A DNA stretch of 64,000 nucleotides. Origin: Membranipora membranacea (Eukaryota; Bryozoa; Gymnolaemata; Cheilostomatida; Membraniporidae). Below are positions 11,396 to 24,200 of this stretch, piece after piece. Under the pieces are notes generated by a model. It was not told the DNA's origin and searched no databases. It saw only the letters and a program-made list of their open reading frames with translations. Position 1 is the first letter of the stretch. Each line of letters opens with the position of its first letter. The stretch lies in NCBI GenBank assembly GCA_914767715.1, contig OU612074.1, positions 15,300,062 through 15,364,061 of the forward strand, given 5' to 3'. The position numbers and the translations under genes are program-made.

Positions 11396-11401
11396 TTTAA
11401 T
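11396..11401 (-). terminator. Candidate polyadenylation signal of mucin gene
   Basis: ATTAAA on the minus strand lies about 175 bp after the mucin stop codon. A canonical AATAAA exists only about 920 bp downstream, near 10652. Either could be used. Confidence 0.3.
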
Positions 11402-11575
11402 CTCATTGGACGGATTAAGGTATAGAAAAAAAACTTAACCAAAGACTGTTGAAAAAATTTCGAGATCTCCAATCTTTGGCAAGAAGGACGGAAGTAATGG
11501 TGTGTCAAAAATTCAATTGATGTCTAGGCAGCTTTGATGATTGACATCATGGCCATAGACATAGAAAATGATGAT

Positions 11576-12216
11576 TTAAGCATTGTTTTCAGCCTGAGCT
11601 GCACCATTGTTTCCCTCTGCGTTGTCACCATCAGTGTTTCCGACCTTTCTTGGCCTACAAGTATAGAGGAGAATAAGAATAATTAGCTTTCAATATCATC
11701 ATAGCAAGTATAGAAGGAGGGGAATGCAATTCTTAGTCACTATTTTGTCAAACAAGAATGCGCTCAGTATTTACCAAGGGTCTGTCTTGTGTATAAAGTA
11801 CTCGCAGGTTGACTTGTGGGCTGGTAGAATTTTGTAGGAAATGGTAGAAACTTCAGGCAGAGGCAGGAGATGTTTGAATTCAGTCACTCTTGGATATATT
11901 TTGAATAATGTCACAATTATACAATATAGTAGAAAACATGAGATCTTAATGGTTTGTAAAGACATTTCTATCATCCTTCTAACAAATTGGTAACAGAATA
12001 TTGGTCCTTCATGTTGAGCTCAACTTACCGCTTGATGAGTAGCACTACGACTACGACAACAATGGCGACCACCACGAGGGCAGAGACAACAGCAACAGCG
12101 ATGATCCAGCTGGCTACTCCAGGAGCTGCAGTCACGGCTTCAGTTGTACCGGAAGCGGTTGTGGCTCCTTGTGTTGTCACTGGTGCTGTCAGAGTAGTTG
12201 GTCCGGCAGTTGTGAG
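11576..12216 (-). other. Mucin exons 42-43: transmembrane helix and cytoplasmic tail
   Basis: Exon 42 (12029-12216) opens with a last Ser/Thr-rich stalk and then WIIAVAVVSALVVVAIVVVV..., a 24-residue transmembrane helix dominated by Val. The tail continues IKRPRKVGNTDGDN and ends in exon 43 (11576-11654) after Glu/Asn/Ala-rich residues, with no obvious signalling motif. Basic residues right after the helix give the type I orientation, with the N-terminus outside. Phase 2 joins the exons. Confidence 0.9.
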
Positions 12217-15200
12217 CTGAAAATGGACAGCAAGGTTTGACTTGATCCTTTTCATAGTCATGAATATAATCATGTACATAAGCAATAAACATAAACACAA
12301 ATATGAACCTAAAAGAAAGTAGAACAATGTCAGGCAGCAAAAAAGAAATAATTGAGGACCTCTGCATCACATAATGGTAGCAATTTCAACATTTCAACTC
12401 CGTTTGAACGTTCGGGTATTTTGAGAAAAGCTTATGTAATCATCAGGAGCCGCTTACCTGTGCTGGCACAGCGGGAGCTTGGATAGTCGCAATGTCAACT
12501 GTGTATCCGGCGCTTGTCAAAGCGGTCTCAACAGCAGATTCTACAGAACTCAGGCTATCAACAAAAACAATAAAAACATTCATACACATATCTATCACTA
12601 CATTGCATTTGATAAAGAGCTTTTCATCTTGTTAGAAAATTTGAGAAGTAATGGCCCCTTCTACCAAATCAAATCAAATGAGATTTTTTATGTTCTTTTT
12701 GGCTTATGGCCTTGCTTTCATAGATGGATGTTCTGTGTATAAATTGCATAGATAGAATGCCAAAAACAAAAGTGCCATATGTATTGCTGTCTGACTGTGT
12801 GGCTGTGAAGCAACTGGATGGACAAGGGGTTGGGCCAAATACAGTGGTCAACATTTGGGTTTTTACATTATTGATAATGTTAAATAATGTATTGTTAGTT
12901 ATTGCTAGTAATTTAGGTTAATGCTGTTTGGTAAAAAATAGAAAGGTTATTGTCAGAGTGACTATATGCGCAAACTTACATGGCAGGGTCGTCAAGAATG
13001 TCGAGTAAGATACTCTGATCAAAGTTGATATCAGCGGCTCTTCTCCTTCTGCTGCTGTTGCTAACCGCCGCCTCGTTATCACATACTTCGTTCTGTTCGT
13101 CAAACTTGACAAGCAGGTACAGATTGATACCGACTGTTTCGCTATCAAGGTCGAGGTAGGAGACATCCAGAGAGGAAGCAGCCAGGAATGTCAGACCAGC
13201 TGGGCTGTGAAAAGGGAACATGAAAAACTAATAAACATGATGCCTAGAATCAATTTATAGATACCATTGTAAAATACCATTGTAAAATATCGATTGTTAA
13301 TTATTTCTTTGTTTAAAGAGCTTTCCTGGAGAGATGACAGATAACAGAGTAGTTAAAAGAAACTTGTTGACTGGTTGCTATATCACATATCGCACACCAG
13401 CATCATGTTTCAAAAATATTGGAATCCCAACTGCATTGCAAAAGTTATAGGTACTACAAACTTAGTTTATCATAATGATTAGAAGCGTAATAAGAAGCGT
13501 AACGTGCACTGTAATTATCCACACGCTGGTATGACACTACCTGTGACATAGCTTATAATTGTGTGGCATTGCGTTGACACAATGCCCGACACAACGTGCA
13601 ACATGACGTCTGTCACAATGAGTAACACAATGTTAACACAGTGTATAACATAATGTAATGGTCTTACACAATATATAACTACTGATACTGTCACTACTTA
13701 CTCAGCAAGAGTGGTGTTGGTGCTACAACATCCCATAGCGACTGAGCTGTTGGTTGTACAATGATCATTGACAGCATCTGCCGCGGTTAAGGTGAAGGCG
13801 CTAGCAGCAGAATCAAATTGTTCGGCTGTGACACCAATAAGCTGCATACTGATACCATAATCAAGCTGCTCTTGGCACTGGAAGAGATAATTAAAAGGTT
13901 TATGACTATGAAGATTTTGTAACATTAGTCTTGTGCATGGGGTGGGGGATCGTTTGTTTGGGCTACGAATTTATCTCGCAACAATTTTTCCAAGCTGCCT
14001 TAGTAATAAAATGGCTTGAAGGAGGTGTCTCAAAGGCTGGAAATGTCAGGCTGTGAAAGTACAACATGGGCCCAGAGCCAAACACTCGTACCAGGTTGCT
14101 CATGATTTCTGAACAATTCAACTAGCATCAAGCGATTCATACAGTCCAGCAAGCTTGGCAATTAGATGTAAAATACAGAAAAAAACCCAATTTTGAGCAT
14201 TTACATATATGTTCTTATTTCTGACCGAGTCCTCGACACATTTATAGAGATTTGTCAACCAGGGAATTGATTGTTCAAATAAATTTCAGGGAATCGATAA
14301 AACAAAGAAAAAAATGATAATAATAGTGTTGCTAGTATAGCCTGAGAACTCACCAGAAGTACATTACAGGAGGATGATTGGGTTAGTTCTTCACTACAAG
14401 TGGCTCCGTTACCCTCGGCTGTTGGGTTAGTACATGTTCGGGTTCGTGTCTGTAGACCATCAGTTCCACAAACTTCAGTACAGTTACTGTAATCTCCCCA
14501 GTCGCTTACACCGCCATCACGGTCTGTAACATTTTCAACATTATTTATCTCATTATTTTCTTTTTATAACTCTATTTATAAATTTTTTAATATTTTAAAA
14601 ATATTTAAAAATATGAAAATGTTAAAAAAATTAAAAATTTTAATCTTCAAAATAAATTATATTAATTGCACTTTAAATAAGCTATACTAATAGCATCATG
14701 ATCCAAACAAGTCTGTGAAACATATGAAACTGCTATTCAATGATCTCTCCAACTCTCCACTCTCTGTCAAACTTCCCAGGAAGTTAGTAAGGTATATTAA
14801 ACCGATAAAAACGATCATGTATGGTATAAACTCTTACCATCACACTCGTTGTTTGGTCCAAGAGTGTATCCACCAGTACAGGCGCAGGTAAATGAACCTT
14901 CAGTGTTGGTACATACACCTCTGGCCAAATCGCAGGTAGAACTATTAGTGGCACACTCGTCCAGGTCTATACATGTGGAGTTATCAGAATCCAGCTGGTA
15001 TCCAGGGTTACAAGTACATGTGTCCTTGCCATCAATTCTCACGCAGCCATCATCACAGACAGTGGTGTTGGAGCAGGAAACCTGTAAAACAAAACACCAT
15101 TTCGATATATAGATATTGTCATATAGTTAATAATTGTGTTATCTTTGATCTTAAGGAAGACAACTCTCAAGTCACATGTTATTGTCAGCAATCTTGGTGA

Positions 15201-18200
15201 GTCTATCGGTGGCCATCTTGAGTACAAGAATACAATATTTAAACTCAACAATACACAGACTTGTAGGAACATAATAGATATCAGTTGCATTGACTAAGGG
15301 TTTCACTAATACAAATTTATATTCATATTCTCGTAGAAGCCTTCGCCAAAATGTTTCTCCATGTTAGCTTGGTGTTACAAGTATTAACAGAGTCTAGCAA
15401 CAGTCTAGCTAGCGATCAACTCATAATATTGCTATCCAAAAATAGTGAACAATGTCTGTGTTATTAAGCATCATCAAAAACACTTTAACCTCCAATGGGA
15501 TCACCTAAAACAAATTGGATTTGGTCGAATGATAACAAGTGAAAACGAATGAAACAGCCATGAGGATGTTGACTGTAGTTATCCTCCAATGGGATCACAT
15601 AAAACAAATTGACAAAAAAATTAAAGTTGACATTCGGATGTTGACTGTATTTACCTGTGCGGTACATGTGATACCATCAGCGCCAAGCTGGTAACCGGTC
15701 TGACATCCACATTTGTATGATCCAGCAGTGTTGATGCACAGCTGAGTGCAGTTGATTTTGTAGGTATCTGAAATAAGTGAAAAGTTGTAAGAAGAAAAAC
15801 TACAACGATTGTAAATGTTTTGCGATAAAATCAAGTATTTTCATGCAGGATAAGGCTTGCAATAGTTTTTCCCTTTGTCAATCTTACTTGAAAATTAAAG
15901 ACTATCCATAGACCAATGGATGTTATACCCAGGCAGTTACCCTAAATAAAGTTGTCTACGATTTGCATGGTAAATAAATTTAATGCTCTACTTGGCATGA
16001 ATTATTGATGGTGGAAAGAGTGCTTCCCTTGACAGAAAATAACTCTTATTCACTCCATTACAATGACACAGTGACTCTGATATAACTTTATTAAAAGTAA
16101 CTGACTTTAACATGCATCGGTATTTTGGTAGTATTAAAAGACATTTGACCACTCACCAACGTCATTACACTCGTTGATGTCGTTACAGATGCCAGAGGAA
16201 GTGAGGTCATATCCATCCTGGCATGAGCAGTTGTATCCTCCTACAAAGTTAGTACAGATACCTCTCTCTGCGCGAGCATCACAGTCATTATCTCCGTTAC
16301 ATTCATTAACATCAGCACATGCGATACCATCACCAGCATAACCTTCCATACATTCGCAACTGTAACCAGAAAATAGAGTAAGTACAACAAGGTCAACTAA
16401 CTACAGACTGCTTTTAAATAAAAAATCAGATAGTAGAGAAAGCATCACTTGGACTCCAAAGGAAACGTGTAGTTAACATTTTTTCACACTCTTTAAATTG
16501 AAAGCACAAGTTAACCCAGGCATTGAAGGATGCTCAACTAGGCCAAAATTTAATGCATTCTTATGTCTCTTAATTCAGACATTGCTTGATCAAGGCATGT
16601 TTGATGGTCCTTAGAAAATAACGTTAAGGGTGATTTATCAGTTTGTACAACAAAATGTTATGTTGTACCAACCTACCCTAGGCAAACTTTCAACAATTTT
16701 TCGCCGCTCCCCCAGTGTGTGACGTAACGTCACGACATTGCGACAATATACTGAATACACTTACGAGTAGGCTCCCTCAGTGTTGATGCACATTCCCAGA
16801 ACAGCATTGCAACTGTTGTTACCGTTACATTCATTGACATCCACACAGGTGCCAAAGCCATCATCAGCGTAACCAAAGTCACACAGGCAGTCATATCCAT
16901 CGACTTTGTTAGAGCAGTATGAGTTGTCCCCGCATACAGCAGAGCCATCAGCACACTCATCAACATCTGGTAATGAGACAATGTCACTGATTGGTTGCAC
17001 TCCATTCATATGTAAGACAAGGGTGCCGATTAGTTGCACTCCATTCATATGATGAGACAAGGTCACTGATTGGTCGCACTCCATTCATATGATACATAGG
17101 TTATGATTTGCTCACTTGTCTTATTATTTAATTATTGAGTTTATTAAACAGAAACATACATTACAAAGCTGATGAACGGCTGCTTCATATGCATTCTTAC
17201 AAGGCATACAAATTCATACACAGTTGTCACTGCAAAAATAACCCAGGGTGAAGACCATCTTCATCCATCAGCATCTAAATAGTTGTTTCTACTTGTAACC
17301 AATGTGTTGTTCTGATTGGCCAATGGGTTTGCTCCGACAGCCAATCAGAGCCCACATGTGGATGGATTTATTCGTCATACATACTATGAAATCGTGAGTA
17401 GAAGACGTATTTATTTTCATAACTTACCGATACATTTAGCAGCCTCAACCTGAGTGTAGTAGGCTGACACACACTCACAGTGGTAACTTGGCTCATCATT
17501 GACGCAAACAACCTACAAAAGCACAAGTACATAAGACATAATCAACCAGTCAGAGAGAAACCCCTTAACTCTGATGTAAAACTCCTTCCCCCTGACTCTG
17601 ACAGAATAGGCTGGATACCAGTCATATGGAGTTGCCAGAAGAATGCTAAGCATGTTAATTTAATGTTGTAAACATGGGCTCTACCCATACAAGAGTGATC
17701 CTCAAATTGACTCTCATGGTGCTAGGTAACATTTATCTGCTGCGTTAAAAATAAAGTCCCAACAGTCCCAAACAGTATTAAATTATTAAAGCCTACCCAA
17801 AAACCAAAGCATGTTATAGTCATGCAGTTTCTAATGATACAATTGTGTCATATTTACATGGTAAAAAATTAAAATGCTCTACCTGGCATGACTTATTGAT
17901 GGTGGGGAAAATACCTCCCATAAGGGAAGGTAACTCCCATTCTCTGGATTATGATGTCATGCCTTGGTCTTTGGGTAGCTTTTAAGTATTAAATGCAGAA
18001 TTCTCATTATCTGCCCACAAGGTACTTACGTTATCAGCTGATTCACAGACATCTGTTCCAAGAGTACACTCATCCAGATCAACACAGTCAAGTTCGTTAG
18101 TGTCAAGGCCGTATCCTCTAGCACACTGGCATGTGTCAGTGCCGTTGATCACCGAGCATGTGTATGAGCAATTGTTATTGTCGGCACATTTGTCAATAGA

Positions 18201-21200
18201 CTCGCATGTGAATCCATCAGACTGAAATTTCAAATAAGAACGAGTGAGAAATCGTGAGGTTTTGATACATTTGTGAGATGAGCGTGTACCACTATAGTTG
18301 GGAACATGACTCCATAAACACATATAATATGATGGATAATATATAATTGAATGTAATTGTTTTATTTCAATCCATGCATTGATAATTCTTCTGGTAATTG
18401 CTTTGCCCTCTAGCCTTCACTGATCAGATGAGACATGAAAATCAGGTTCCTCTAAGAATGAGAGGACATTTTAGTAAGCATTTTCAACTTGAAAGCTGTC
18501 AGCGTGATTGGAAATATAGGGATATCCTGATCATTACCATGATGATGGAACATCCATAATGCATAGTTCACTATGTGAAGTTGGAACATGCATAATGTAT
18601 AGTCATAGACATCGATACATAGATGCCTAACCAGTAATTGCGGATTTTGTTATTACTGGTAAACCACAATCAGCGGTAGGGATAGCCTGTTATCTTGATG
18701 AATTTCAATGTCCAGAATAAATTCCTGTTACACCCGGATAGTAGAAAGGATGCTGGGTTAGTTTTTCAGCTAGTCCATTATTTTCATTCTTGAAAGAAAC
18801 CCTACCACTGATTTCTTATATACAGGCGATTGGCGAAAGGTGGGACGACTCCCAAGAGCGGTCTAGGTTTCTATTGGCACTATTTCTATGTGTATAGTTC
18901 ATATAACATTGAACAGACAGATTACCAAACCATACCTTGAGTACGAAACCTGTTGGACATGTACAGGTATAACCTCCGACGTCGTTAGTACAGTGGCCGT
19001 CACTGTAACAATTGTGTGTGTTAGAGCTGGCACATTCATCGATATCATCGCAAGCCAAGTCATCGCTGTTCAGTGTGTACCCATTACCACAGAAGCATGT
19101 GTAGGATCCGACGTTGTTGGAACATCCCTGAGCGCAGTTGCCGCGGTCAGCAGCGCTAGAAGAAGGTATAGAATAATGCGTTTTTGTGAGTCAATTTTAG
19201 ACATTCTATAATTGTACTTTTTTTATTCTATCGACCCATTGGCGTATCGATGATTTCATAATTATATCGCCATACTTTCAATGTTTGTATCTAGCTTTCC
19301 AAGTTTGATGGCTTTATAGCTACTCCATTTAGAGCATTATAATATATAGGTAGAGATTTTATAGTAACTTACTTGCACTCATTGAGATCGATACAAGAGA
19401 AGCCATTGGCACTGAGTTCATATCCTGTTTCACATCCGCAGGTGTATCCGAGAGGATATGAGCTTGATTTCTCCTGGTTGGTACATTCACCATACTGTGG
19501 GTCACAGTTGTTGTTCACAGCAGACTCACACTCATCATTATCGACACAAGTTACATCTGCAGAAAAAAAAAGAGTTTCAGTTGCTGACGTTTATAGGTTA
19601 ATGATAATTTGGGGCACATGCCTGCATACTGATGAGAAATATAGGTGGAGTTACCAAATGTAAAATATAGACTAACGAAGCAAATACAAAGCACTAAACT
19701 TGATACAAAACTCAGGTAGATAGATACCAACAAATTGTAAATTAAGTTCGAGCTCAATGACTTTTAACGCTCGACACATGGCAGAGACAGAATACAACAT
19801 ATTCTTTATACATTCATAGAGGGAGACGCTTTCGTTTTAAAATCATTGACAAACATTATCTGATATCCCATTGGGTCACATGGGCTTGAGGCTTTACGAA
19901 TTTAGAGTTGGTAGGATCATGTCAAAATTCAAGACAATGGATTGGGGATCGTGATGAGGCACCTATAACAGATCTTACGTAAACGGATTATTCTATTTAA
20001 CAGGATTATTCTACATAACATGATTGTTTCAGTTAACAGGATTGTCCCAGTTAACAGCATTGTTCTAATTATCAGGATTGTTCTATAACAGGATTGTTCG
20101 AGTTAACAGGATTGTTCTAGTTAACAGGATACTTCCAGCCATTCATAAGGGTATAACGTACCGTCAGAGTCGAGGCTGTACCCATCCTCACATGTGCAGA
20201 CAAAGGATCCGGCAGTGTTAACACATCCCTGATCACAATCATCACCATCACCTCCTGAGAGACACTCATCGATATCCTGACAGGTCACTCCATCAGCGGA
20301 GGTCTCGTATCCCGTCTTACAGCTGCAGTTGTATCTGATGATGGGAGATAAGTTAAAAATAACTACAGCGTAATCCTCTTAATTCAGACTTTGTAATTAA
20401 GAACTCCTGTTTAATTCAGACAAATGACATTGGTCCCGCCAGCCAAATTTACGCACATATTGATGTTACATAATTCTGCTTGATTAGGACAAAATTTGGT
20501 GGCACCTTGAGGTTTGTATTATGTAGAGTGCACTGTATTAGCTAATAAAATTAGTATTTTGGCCGTGCTTAAAAACTGTCTTGTGATGCGTATCCTCACA
20601 CAGGCTATATCAAAAAAGAGCACTACTGAGAGTATTGACTTATTTACTGAATGAACAACTAAAATGTTCTTACAGTTCTGGAAAAGACCTCAGTTGTATC
20701 AACTGATTGTTTTGAAGTTTAGACAGCTTGAACCGTAGCCATATTTAATGTGTCTCACTTACGATGGCTCTGTGTTGATACAGTTACTGGTAGCAGCGCT
20801 ACAAAGGTTGTCACCAGTAGAACATTCATCTATATCTTCACAGTCCTTGGCAGAGTTGAGTACGTAGCCTTGGGGACAATAACAGAGGATCTCTCCGGCA
20901 GTGTCCTAAAAGAATTTATTTATATAATTTTTTAACGTAATCGATTTTTCACTTATCAGGCATTTATTTAGGACCAATAAGACCATATTTTACATCAAGC
21001 ATAATTGTTTGTTGTTTTTCTCTCTAAGTCAACAAGTCAACAAGTCAGAATTTTTATATATCGATTCATATTGAAGATAACCCTTTATTGGCAATCTGAT
21101 TTGACATATCTTAGGTAAGAAGTTACAATTGTAAATATTTCCCCCACATATGAAGTATAAAGTCTCTTCAGCTTAAGACTCAAGTCTGTCTTAAACAATT

Positions 21201-24200
21201 AAGTCTCACCTTTCAAGAAAAACCTCCTTGGCAGCCTATTTTGACAAATGTGCGATGCTAAGTAGCAAATGTAAATATTTCCTAAACACCCGACTATATA
21301 CGGGGTCAACCCAGGTTATGGAGCCAAAATAAAGCCTATTTTCAAAAAGTCCTAATCTTAAAGGGTCAGTCTCATTAGAAAAGTGGATATATTACCCCAG
21401 TAAATCAAATATTGTGAATTCATAGGGCAAATAAAAATAATAAGAAAATGAAAATTGTGGAAAATAGCAATATATTAGTTTTTTTTCAATTATTTTAGCA
21501 GTTTTACTGCAATAGGGTTCACAGGCTGTTTAATTTCATATGCCCTCATGACTTTTCAGCCTGAGATCTTTAAAACCATACCAATTATGGCCTAGTAGGA
21601 CTGTAACTTTAACCAATGAAGTCTCACCTTAGCACAGGTAGATCTGTTGTTGCCCTGATCACAGTTATCGATTGCCTCTTGAGTTGTGCAGGCATTGTCA
21701 GGATCACATGAGATCCTGTCGTCCACGTTCAGGGCAAAGTTAGCATCGCATGTACAGGTATAGGCTCCGATTCCATCAACACAGTTCTGTACAAAGAAAA
21801 TAAAATTATATATATTACATATAATATTAATATTATATTAAATTTTATATGTATAATTATAATTATAAAAGTTATAATTATTAATAATCAATTATGAATA
21901 AATGATATTTAAATTATATATAATATTGTATATAATATGTATATGTATATTATTTAAGTAAAATGTCTTTCTTACAGTGACAGTTTTTTTTTTGCATTGT
22001 AATAGATTATTGCAAAGCCTTTTCTCTGTTTAATGGTCAGTATTATTCATATTTTTTTAGAGATGAAATAAAAGCATACTACCCTTAGAATGGATTAATC
22101 TCTACCAAAAAACTTTGACCGATCGAGGTTTTCTGCTGTTGTTAAAGAACTGTGTTGCATTGTGTGCTAATAAATCCAATAAGTTTGGAAAACAGTACTT
22201 GACGACAGCTCTATGAGGTATCAAGCACTGACAGTTTACAGTGGAAATTTTAACTTTCTGCCTGCAATAACCGGTTGGAAGAAAGAAAAATTATTCTTTG
22301 AGAAAAACTACCTAGTTTTATTGTTACCTGGTCACAGTCGTTGCCGAGAGAACATTCGTCAATGTTTTCGCACACAGCTCCGGCGGCCGTGTAGCCGTAC
22401 ACACAGGGACATGAGTAAGAGCCATCAGTGTCCAGACAGTTGGAGTTAGCGGGACATTCCTCCGAGCCGTCAGCGCACTCATCAATATTCAGGCAGTCGC
22501 CTTCAGCACCATCTCCCTCATATCCTATAGAAATTAAGATTTGGGATATAGTCTATTTCGTTCTGTCACCATCAGAGATGATGGTATTGAATGCAATGCG
22601 ATAGTGTGGCATGTGTAGTGAAAAAGATTTAAAAAAAGCAACTAAAGAGGATACAAATGCACACAAAACAGGTTTCAGAAGTGCCGGCTTCATAGTGCCA
22701 ACTGATAAAAAATATGAGACTTTGAATTAAATTAAAATTAAAATTTTGTATTTACCCTCTGGAAATATATCAGAACAAAATCAAAAAAATATCAAAGAGC
22801 GAAGAATGGGATACACTTGGAAGTATACACAATCAAGTTCTTGCACACCATTTATAGAAGTTCACTGTTTAAATACTAGTCAAAGAGCAATGCGTTATAA
22901 TAGTCAGGTAGCTACTTTTTTTTTTATAAATTTAGGTCTTTGGGTAGTATTTAACAAGGAAAATTTCAAAAACTTAAAATTTCTAAATCCAAAGGGAAAC
23001 TATGAAAAGCGGTTTTAACCTAACCAGAAGAGGTAAACCTTACATAAAAGGCGGTTGTAACCTTACCAGAATTGCATTCACACTCGTAACCTCCGACGAT
23101 GTTAGTGCACATGGCGTTTGCATCGCAGTCATCCTGCTGGAGCAGACACTCATCAACATCATCACAAGCTCTACCATCGGCAGCAAGAGCATATCCAGTA
23201 CCACATGAGCAGCTGTAGGAAACAAATATTATATAATATTTAAGAATTATATATAAATTATAATTTAATATTATATAATATATAATATTATATGATTAAC
23301 TACCTCATACAGTAAGGCAACTCATGCAAGCATATCTGAATACAAGGGTTCATGGACGGACCACCTTGATGCACACCTTTGACTATGATCAATGACAAAA
23401 ATATCTTAGCTGAACCTCCGCTTATCAAGCAGATTAGATCAAAAGAAAAATGTAATAATATACATTTACAATAGTATATTATTTTACTTTATAAACCTAC
23501 ACATACTGACATATATTTGATATATTTGAATATTGCAAAATAGTGCAATATTTATAAATACATGCAAATATGATGACCTGTAAATATGTATTCCACTTGT
23601 TTTCTCATTTTTATTTCACTCACGTGAATGATCCAGCGGTGTTCTCGCAGGTTTGTGCACAAGGCTCCTCGGTGATACACTCATTAACATCGTAACACGT
23701 CTTTCCATCTCCAGCCAGACCTGATGGGCAAGGGTCACAGGTGAAGTCATCTGCGCCATTTGCAACCTGCAACAAAACGTGTTAGGTGAAAGGAAACCTG
23801 CAGGTATTTTTTTGGTACTGAATCGCAACATAAGCAAATTACATAGAAAATCTAGATTTGATAATAAGTTGAATAGGCTGTAACCTAACTTTCAGCTACA
23901 TCAACCAATACATATTTCCAAAGAGATACTATGAAACAAAAAGAGACAGGCAAAAAGATTTGCAAATAAAGTCAATTTAATTTTACTCGGCTTAGAGGCA
24001 ATCTAATTCTCTGCCAATATGTTGCTGCCAAAATTCCCAATTCTTACATCGGCGGCAACCACATCAGTACAAGCACCGAAGCATGGACTCTCGGCGCAGC
24101 CATCAACATCTTCGTTACAGAATTCACCAGTGTAACCAGTGGCGCAGTCGCACTGTACCACAAACCATGAGAGAGCAGATGTAACATCATCCAAGCAATC

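Larger units (their letters stand above)
8605..11575. other. Intergenic between convergent fucosyltransferase and mucin genes
   Basis: The two genes face each other here. I see no additional exon. It holds one MITE-like element, a TG microsatellite and the 3' UTRs. A short open frame at 10316-10570 matches nothing I recognise. Confidence 0.5.
14838..24199 (-). other. Mucin exons 23-37: array of about 20 EGF-like domains, mostly calcium-binding type
   Basis: Exons: 24048-24199, 23624-23766, 23067-23212, 22328-22524, 21628-21786, 20763-20905, 20162-20334, 19373-19556, 18936-19155, 18030-18221, 17428-17512, 16765-16966, 16157-16359, 15655-15767 and 14838-15081. Most repeats start with D-[IVL]-[DN]-E-C, the calcium-binding EGF signature, and carry N-T-x-G-[SG]-[YF]-x-C-x-C for hydroxylation and the fifth and sixth Cys. 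At least two are atypical: one reads NACTTQEAIDNC, another IDKCADNNNC. Exon borders cut through domains instead of matching them, so domains are shared by neighbouring exons. This array gives an extended, calcium-stiffened stalk. Confidence 0.9.

Noticed and set aside
12025-12327. Single-exon 100-residue protein with a Val-rich helix
   Set aside because: The helix belongs to mucin exon 42. The apparent N-terminus is intron read through the TTTTCAG acceptor at 12217-12219.
16730-17005. Separate small Met/Thr-rich protein on the minus strand
   Set aside because: An out-of-frame shadow of EGF exon 34 plus a minisatellite.
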